Part shown: positions 58,273-64,000 of the stretch, one piece after another
How positions within the stretch are numbered: the first letter of the stretch is position 1
Layout: the number at the start of each line of letters is the position of its first letter
Source of the DNA: Plantago major
Lineage: Eukaryota > Streptophyta > Magnoliopsida > Lamiales > Plantaginaceae
Assembly: GCA_026545765.1 (NCBI GenBank)
Contig: CM048840.1
Span: 22,262,765-22,326,764, forward strand
Direction of reading: 5' to 3'
DNA length: 64,000 nt
The notes under the pieces: generated by a model
What the model was told of the DNA's origin: nothing
Databases searched by the model: none
Seen by the model: only the letters and a program-made list of their open reading frames with translations
Position numbers and translations under genes: made by a program

Positions 58273-60103
58273 GTGCAGAATGCTTCCTGGACTAAAGCAC
58301 AATGGCTATTTGATAGTGGATGCGGAAAGCACATGACAGGAGACAAAGCAAATCTGGTTGATTACAAAGCTTGCAACACAGGACCAGATATCAGATTTGC
58401 TGGAGGAGAATTAAATCCCTCTCTGGGATTTGGCAACGTCAAATTGGGAACTATAACAATCACTGACGTATAAAATTCATGTTAAGGATTTGAAATACAA
58501 TCTATTTAGCATGAGCCAGTTTGCAGACAAGGGTTTTACTATAAAATTCAAAGCTAAATACTGCAAACTAATTGACAATGAGTCAAAGCAGACAGTCTTA
58601 GTTGGTCGGCGGAAAGGCAGTCTTTATGTTGCTGATTGGGCATCTGCCACAACTGAAGAATGTCTCATGGTGAGTCAATCTGGTCACACAGAAGAGCACT
58701 GGTTATGGCACAAAAGAATGAGTCACTTGAACTTCAAAACTCTGAATAGACTTGCCAAGAAAGAGTTAGTGGTTGGTCTTCCCAGAACATCTTTCAGAAA
58801 GGATGGTATCTGTTCTGCCTGTCAGATGGGGAAACAATCTAAGATCTCTTTCAAGTCCAAAATCAGACACTCTAGTGTTAGACCACTGCAACTTTTACAC
58901 ATGGATCTATTTGAATCATCTGTAACTAGTTATGCAGGAAAGAAGTATGGTCTGGTTGTTGTAGATGACTTCTCAAGATTCACTTGGGTTGTCTTTCTGA
59001 AACACAAATCTGATGCCAGGGTGGAGATACCAAACCTGCTGAAAAAGCTTGAAGTCATGAAAAATGACAAGGTATCTGCAATCAGAACAGACCATGGTAC
59101 TGAGTTTGTCAACCAGTACATAAAGGAGTTTTGTACCTGCAAATGTATACAACACCAACTTTCCTCTGTAAGAACACCTCAACAAAATGGTGTTGCAGAA
59201 AGGAAAAACAGAACCCTTAAAGAAGCTGCAAGGACAATGCTAGCTGACACTGAGATAAGTGAAATTTATTGGGTTGAAGTCAAACACTGCTACACTCAGA
59301 ACAGATGCTTGATAAACAAACACCATGACAGGACCCCCTATGAAATCTTGGTTGGTAGACCCCCTAATATCAAACATCTGAGAGTATTTGGTTGTAGATG
59401 TTTTGTTCTAAACAATGGGAAAGATTATCTGAGAACATTTCAACCAAAGGCAGATGAAAGTGTTTTTCTTGGCTATTCCACAAACAGCAAAGCTTACAGA
59501 GTTTACAACAAAAGAACAAAGAAAATTGAAGAATCAGTTCATGTTGTATTCTATGAAGGAAGTAAGAAAACACCTCCTATTGATGAACTCTCAGAAAAGT
59601 TCAAAGAACTATTGCTGAGGGATCCTAAAGAAGAATCCTCAGAAAGGAAAAACATCATTATGGAAAGTGAGGATTACTCTGACGTAGAAAAGCTTGAAAA
59701 GCCTAGTAACAACAAGATGACTCACAAACATGATGAGGAATTTCCTATGAGTTTTCCAGAAATGGAACAGGTTACTGAGAACCTTCATCATGAAGAGGTA
59801 TCTGAAAATGAGAATGCTGAAATGCATGACTCAGATATCTCTAACACTGAAAAAGTGTCAGATATCCATGACATTTCCCATATGTCAGATATCTCAGATA
59901 CTGAAAAAGTATCAAATCAAAATCTTAGTGATTCACATTCAGATCACCTGGATATTGATCCTACTAGCACTAAACCTATGATGAAATGGATCAAAGATCA
60001 TCCTACAAAGGATTTAATTGGACCAATTAATCAGGGTGTTAGGACTAGGAGAGCAATAGCTGAAAATGCTAACTCTCTTTGGATGTTTCATCTCGAATAT
60101 TGA
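58273..60103 (+). pseudogene. pol of S2: protease, GAG-pre-integrase, integrase
   Basis: The protease-region motif WLFDSGCGKHMTG lies near 58305-58340 and stops at about 58473; a short frame gap follows. 58490-60103 contains GAG-pre-integrase with CSACQMGKQSK (HHCC), the integrase core (IRTDHGTEF, QQNGVAERKN) and a long acidic C-terminal extension with repeated SDIS and DTEKVS words. This part is in good condition. Confidence 0.9.
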
Positions 60104-61626
60104 ACCTAAAAATATAGAAGAAGCATTAGGAGACCAAGACTGGATCTCTGCAATGCAAGAAGAGTTGGATCAATTTGAGAGAAACAAAGTCTGGAAACTA
60201 GTTCCATTTATAGAAGGAATATATGTGATTGGAACTAAATGGGTTTTCGAAACAAGATGAATGAATCGGTGAAATAACGTAAACAAAGCAAGATTGGTTG
60301 CCAAGGATTTACTCGATCGAGGGCTTAGATTTTGATGAGTCATATGCACCGTTGCAGATTGGATGCAATAAGACTCTTTCTAGCCTTTGCGACTCATAAA
60401 GATTTCAAAGTTTATCAGATGGATGTCAAAAGTGCATTCCTAAACGGCGAACTTGCAGAAGAAGTTTATGTTGAGCAACCACCTGGCTTTGAAGTTTCCT
60501 CAGAAAGTAGAATGGTCTATAAACTACAGAAAGCTCTGTATGGACTGAAACAGGCTCCAAGAGCATGGTATGACACTTTGGCCAAATACCTTCTGGAAAG
60601 TGGTTTCAAGAAAGGTGAAGTTGATAAAACTTTATTTACCTTAAATCATGATGGGAAACTACTCTTAGTTCAAGTATATGTTGATGACATCATATTTGGA
60701 TCTAAGGACAAGCAACTTTGTAATGACTTTGCAAATCTCATGAAAAGCAAGTTTGAGATGAGCATGATGGGAGAAATGAATTATTTCCTAGGATTGCAAG
60801 TCAAGCAACTCAATGATGGAATATTCATTAGTCAAACAAAGTATGCAAAAGACATGCTCACAAAATTCAATCTTAAGCCTTCTGAAAAGAATGCTAAGAT
60901 ACCTATGAGCATTGGAACCAAAATGACCTATACTGAATCAGACAAGAGTGTTGAAGAACATAAGTATAGGAAATTGATAGGTTCACTACTTTACCTCACT
61001 GCAAGTAGACCTGATATTCAATATGCCGTTGGAGTATGTGCTAGATTTCAGACAAATCCAATGCAAGCACACTACAACATTGCTATGAAAATATTAAGGT
61101 ATGTGAAGGGTACAGTAGATGTAGGATTGTGGTATCCTAAAGAAAGTGGATTGAGTTTAGCTGGGTACTCAGATCTTGATTATCTTTGGATCATTGCTTG
61201 ATAGGAAAAGCACCTCAGAACTTGGGTTTACGGGCACTAGACTTATCTCATGGTTTAGCAAGAAGCAAAACTCAATTGCGACTTCTACCACAGAGGCTGA
61301 ATATATTGCTGCTGGTTGTTGTGCAACACAAATTCTGTGGATACAACAACAACTAAAAGACTATGGACTCGATGAGAAGAAAACTCCCATTTTCTGTGAC
61401 AACGCAAGTGCTATTGCGATTACGTAATCCTAAATTTCATGCCAGAACAAAGCACATTGATGTTAGACATCACTTCATCAGAGACCATGTTGAAAAAGGC
61501 AATATAGAGATACTCAAGATTGGCACTGAAGACCAACTTGCAGATATTTTCACTAAGCCACTACAAGAAAGTAGATTCTTAGCCTTAAGACATAGTCTTG
61601 GACTAATGGAACTACCAATGAACTGA
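60066..61626 (+). pseudogene. pol of S2: reverse transcriptase and RNase H
   Basis: 60066-60260 holds the RT start (WKLVPFIEG, GTKWVFE). Several small indels between 60245 and 60335 break the frame. 60332-61201 has [20 protein letters not shown] and FLGLQVKQ. 61176-61427 and 61363-61626 give RNase H (SKKQNSIATSTTEAEYIA and the final ADIFTKPL). The break at 61425 falls where relatives read a CAG codon and here ACGTAA is found. Confidence 0.9.
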
Positions 61627-62412
61627 AAGAGTTCAGGTATCTGGAACGGGCATCCAGAAAAGAGGTATCCGGCAGGTATCCGTAAAAGAAAAGAAATCGA
61701 ACAGAATCCGTAAGTCAAAAAGGGTAAAAGCAAAAGATAGCTTAAGATCTACGAGGCGGAACTCGGATATCAATCATTCTATAAACGGGGAACACAAAAG
61801 AGAATAGTATAACTATCTGCAGTCAACTACTCTCTTGAAACTCGCATTATTTCTATCTTGATGAAAAACTTGGAAAAATCCTAAGTATAAGACAGATTCA
61901 GATGCGAACAGTGTCCTTGCTCATACAGAATTGTGATTCAGATAGCAAGTCGCCAAAACTCATTAAATGGGCACAATTACACTTGCTGATTGTGATCATT
62001 GCTGAAGATGCAATGGTGACCCTCGATGAAGTTAAGCGATTGATCTGTACGGTGGAAATTAATTCACAGTAAATAGTGGACTGTTGAAATTCAGACATGG
62101 CCCACTAAGCATTTAATGCCGAACTAGCTTTTGCTCACGCTTGTTTACAAATCACAGATACGTACACATAAAATCAATTTGTATGTATTTGTCTGTTGGG
62201 ATTCAACTGCTATATATATATATAGGATTTTGGCAAATGAAATCACTTTTGCCTAATCCGAAATTTCTTCTTGCACAAAAATAGCAAATTCTCTCTTGAT
62301 TCTCTGCAAACCCTCTACAATCTCTGCAAATCAGATTAAGTTTTTCTGAAAAGAATCACTGAATCACATCTCTTTCAAACACCAATTTCAATTCCCTACA
62401 CTATATAAAGAG
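61627..62412. other. Spacer between pol and env-position ORF of S2
   Basis: No coding sequence. 61700-61860 is rich in CG-containing words where CTG or CAG would be expected. A TATATATATATATA stretch at about 62210-62223 lies 190 bp before the next ORF and could serve as an internal promoter. Confidence 0.5.
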
Positions 62413-62811
62413 ATGGCCTCCAAGAACACTTCGACACAGAAATCCCAATCCTCCACTGGTACTGCTGAAAAGCAAGCACCAGAGTTGGTTATTGTTAACA
62501 ATCGACTGGTAGGAGTTTTTAATCCTGGCCATTGGACTTCAAGTCACAGAATGATTTGGGGTGGTGCCATGGTTGAGGAATACCTCACTGATGCAATAGA
62601 AAACCAAACTGACAGAAAATTGGTTCTTGACATGCTTGAAAAGGCACAAATCAAGGGTTTTCTATCTGCTCGCCCAAGTGGAATTTCATCACTCGATGTG
62701 TTGGAATTTTACAACAACTCGAGATTATTTCTGTGTTTCAAGGCAACCGAAATAGTGTCTATCAAAACCTCGATCGAGAAAGGAAATCATACGGACTTAA
62801 CAACTTTCTAA
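62413..62811 (+). CDS. Env-position ORF of Sirevirus S2, N-terminal part
   Basis: Starts MASKNTSTQKSQSSTGTAEK and is open for 132 codons, ending at a TAA. Downstream to about 63850, coding-like stretches continue in changing frames (ALNSRLEPKIVKG-like, AAKELSTLEQ), so the original ORF was much longer. Many Sireviruses carry an additional ORF at this place, often called env-like. No signal peptide or transmembrane segment is seen in the intact part, so an envelope role is not supported here. Confidence 0.55.
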   Translation: MASKNTSTQKSQSSTGTAEKQAPELVIVNNRLVGVFNPGHWTSSHRMIWGGAMVEEYLTDAIENQTDRKLVLDMLEKAQIKGFLSARPSGISSLDVLEFYNNSRLFLCFKATEIVSIKTSIEKGNHTDLTTF

Positions 62812-64000
62812 GTTGTTTGAGGTTCAAAATCTTGGAAAGGATTTTGAAATAAACACCAAGGATGATGAACTCCTTGAAGGTGTTAAAGAACTTTACGATG
62901 GCGTGTGATCTTGAAAATCGGATACACCTTGAGTTCAAGCTTCGACATCCCAACCGGACATCTGTTGGTTCACCGGGATGTACTAGCTTGCATTCTTCAC
63001 AGATGCTTTGATGGTCTACAAGGAGGTCTTGACGGATAAGCCAAGAACGATGGATCATGATGTTCTTGCTGAATCAACAAGACAAAAGTGGAAAACCCTT
63101 TTAAGCGGGAAAGTACGCCTTCATGAAATTTGTGAATTCAAGGCTTGAGCCTAAGATTGTCAAAGGACTAGCTGAGCCAAAGGACACGATGGGTTATGGT
63201 GCGAAGATATGCTACTTCTTTGGAAAAGCTTGGCATTGAGCTCGGAGAGACGGTGAAATAGCCAAAGAACTTACTCTACAAGTATGAGTATACAAATCGA
63301 TGAAAAGGTTACCGGGTCTCGTAAAGGTCCTAAGAAGAAAATCAAAAGATATCCAAGAAAAGGTTGCGACCAAGCCCGAACTTCAAGAAAGAAGTCTGCG
63401 GAAAATCGTAAGACACACCCAAAGAGGTTGTCAATTCTCGGATATCTGCAGCATTGCCGATGAAGCGATAATGGCGTATGAACTCATCAATGCCGCAAAA
63501 GAGTTATCAACTCTTGAACAAGTAGACTCAAAGAGAGAAAGTGCTTTTAAATGTTGCGACTAATGCGAAAGCCTGGCGATGAACTCATAAATCGCCAAGA
63601 GTGGTGAAAAGCACCAAAGCATCTGCGAAACCGCAGGAGTAATGGACCAATCGGTTCCCAATCTTGATGAAAGCTCGACGATGAAGATGATGAACTAGTC
63701 ATCTCTCAAGTCCTAGAAAGAACAAAGAGGGCTAAGGTTCTTGAAAAAGTAACGGTGATAAGGTATCAAGAAGAACCTACACCACAAAGTTCTTGAACCT
63801 ATAGCAAAGGTTGTTTGTGCAAACACAACATCAGGGAATGACTCTTTTGCACAACTTCACAAAGACCTGATGGGTGGTATTTTAGTCTTTGGCGAGATCT
63901 TTGATGGAAGCATACATCTAAAAATGCGGAAGAACATTCTCTTGATCAATCTTACGCTTCTGCACAACCACAACAACCCACAATGCACAAGTGGTTGATG
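62812..64000. pseudogene. Degenerate remainder of the env-position ORF of S2
   Basis: Fragments of a helical, lysine/glutamate-rich protein in all three plus frames, with frequent one-base breaks. The longest open piece is 63300-63563. Many breaks coincide with CGA words. Confidence 0.45.

Larger units (their letters stand above)
53979..64000 (+). mobile_element. Sirevirus-type Ty1/copia retrotransposon S2 (3' end outside window)
   Basis: LTR, primer site, gag, pol and an env-position ORF are in order on the plus strand over more than 10 kb. It is related to S1 on the minus strand. It is inserted in the antisense gene of gypsy G1. The 3' LTR is beyond 64000. Gag and the 3' region carry many small lesions in which CAG and CTG have become CG-containing, while 57700-60200 is almost clean. 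Confidence 0.9.

Noticed and set aside
62413..62811. A true envelope gene of an endogenous virus
   Set aside because: No signal peptide, membrane segment or cleavage site is visible in the readable part. Only its position resembles env.

Overview
This is nuclear DNA of a flowering plant, most likely a eudicot. The evidence is intron-bearing cytochrome P450 genes of a plant-only family, plant-type LTR retrotransposons (Sirevirus, other copia, Tat-type gypsy), Mutator-like elements (MULEs) and CACTA transposons. No rRNA, tRNA or CRISPR locus was seen. Only one host gene looks intact; almost everything else is transposon sequence, mostly decayed.

Layout. 1-5197: 5' half of a Sirevirus-type copia element on the minus strand, cut by the window edge in its integrase. 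5198-34068: a tandem array of three minus-strand P450 genes (CYP71 clan, closest to CYP736A). Copy A (5933-7539) looks functional. Copy B (9958-11654) has an 8-base deletion that frameshifts exon 1. Copy C (12277-34068) is blown apart over about 22 kb. A MULE sits in its exon 2 (12878-25274); inside that MULE is a copia element (13469-25013); inside the copia is a CACTA transposon (16825-22498). Its intron holds a solo LTR (25426-26304). A second MULE sits in exon 1 (26807-33505) and carries a second copia element (27399-32594). Most of these levels can be read from target-site duplications. A further solo LTR (8806-9513) of the first copia family lies between A and B.

34069-36922: non-coding, with a large inverted repeat (about 35290-36850) that carries an 85-bp MITE in one arm. 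36923-44609: a probable CACTA element with a degenerate TNP2 transposase on the plus strand and, on the minus strand, exon-like fragments apparently captured from host genes (acetyl-CoA acetyltransferase, dehydroquinate dehydratase/shikimate dehydrogenase and unrecognised ones). 45172-53976: a 5'-truncated Tat-lineage gypsy element with two RNase H domains and antisense ORFs downstream of pol. 53979-64000: a second Sirevirus inserted into one of those antisense ORFs, with LTR, primer-binding site, gag, pol and an env-position ORF; its 3' LTR lies beyond the window.

The order of events is legible: P450 duplication, MULE hits in copy C, copia into the MULEs, CACTA into one copia. The two copia elements differ in age by eye (about 99% versus about 96% LTR identity). 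An unusual pattern in the second Sirevirus, patchy loss of CAG/CTG sites in favour of CG, may be an assembly artefact at methylated sites and should be checked before its frameshifts are believed.
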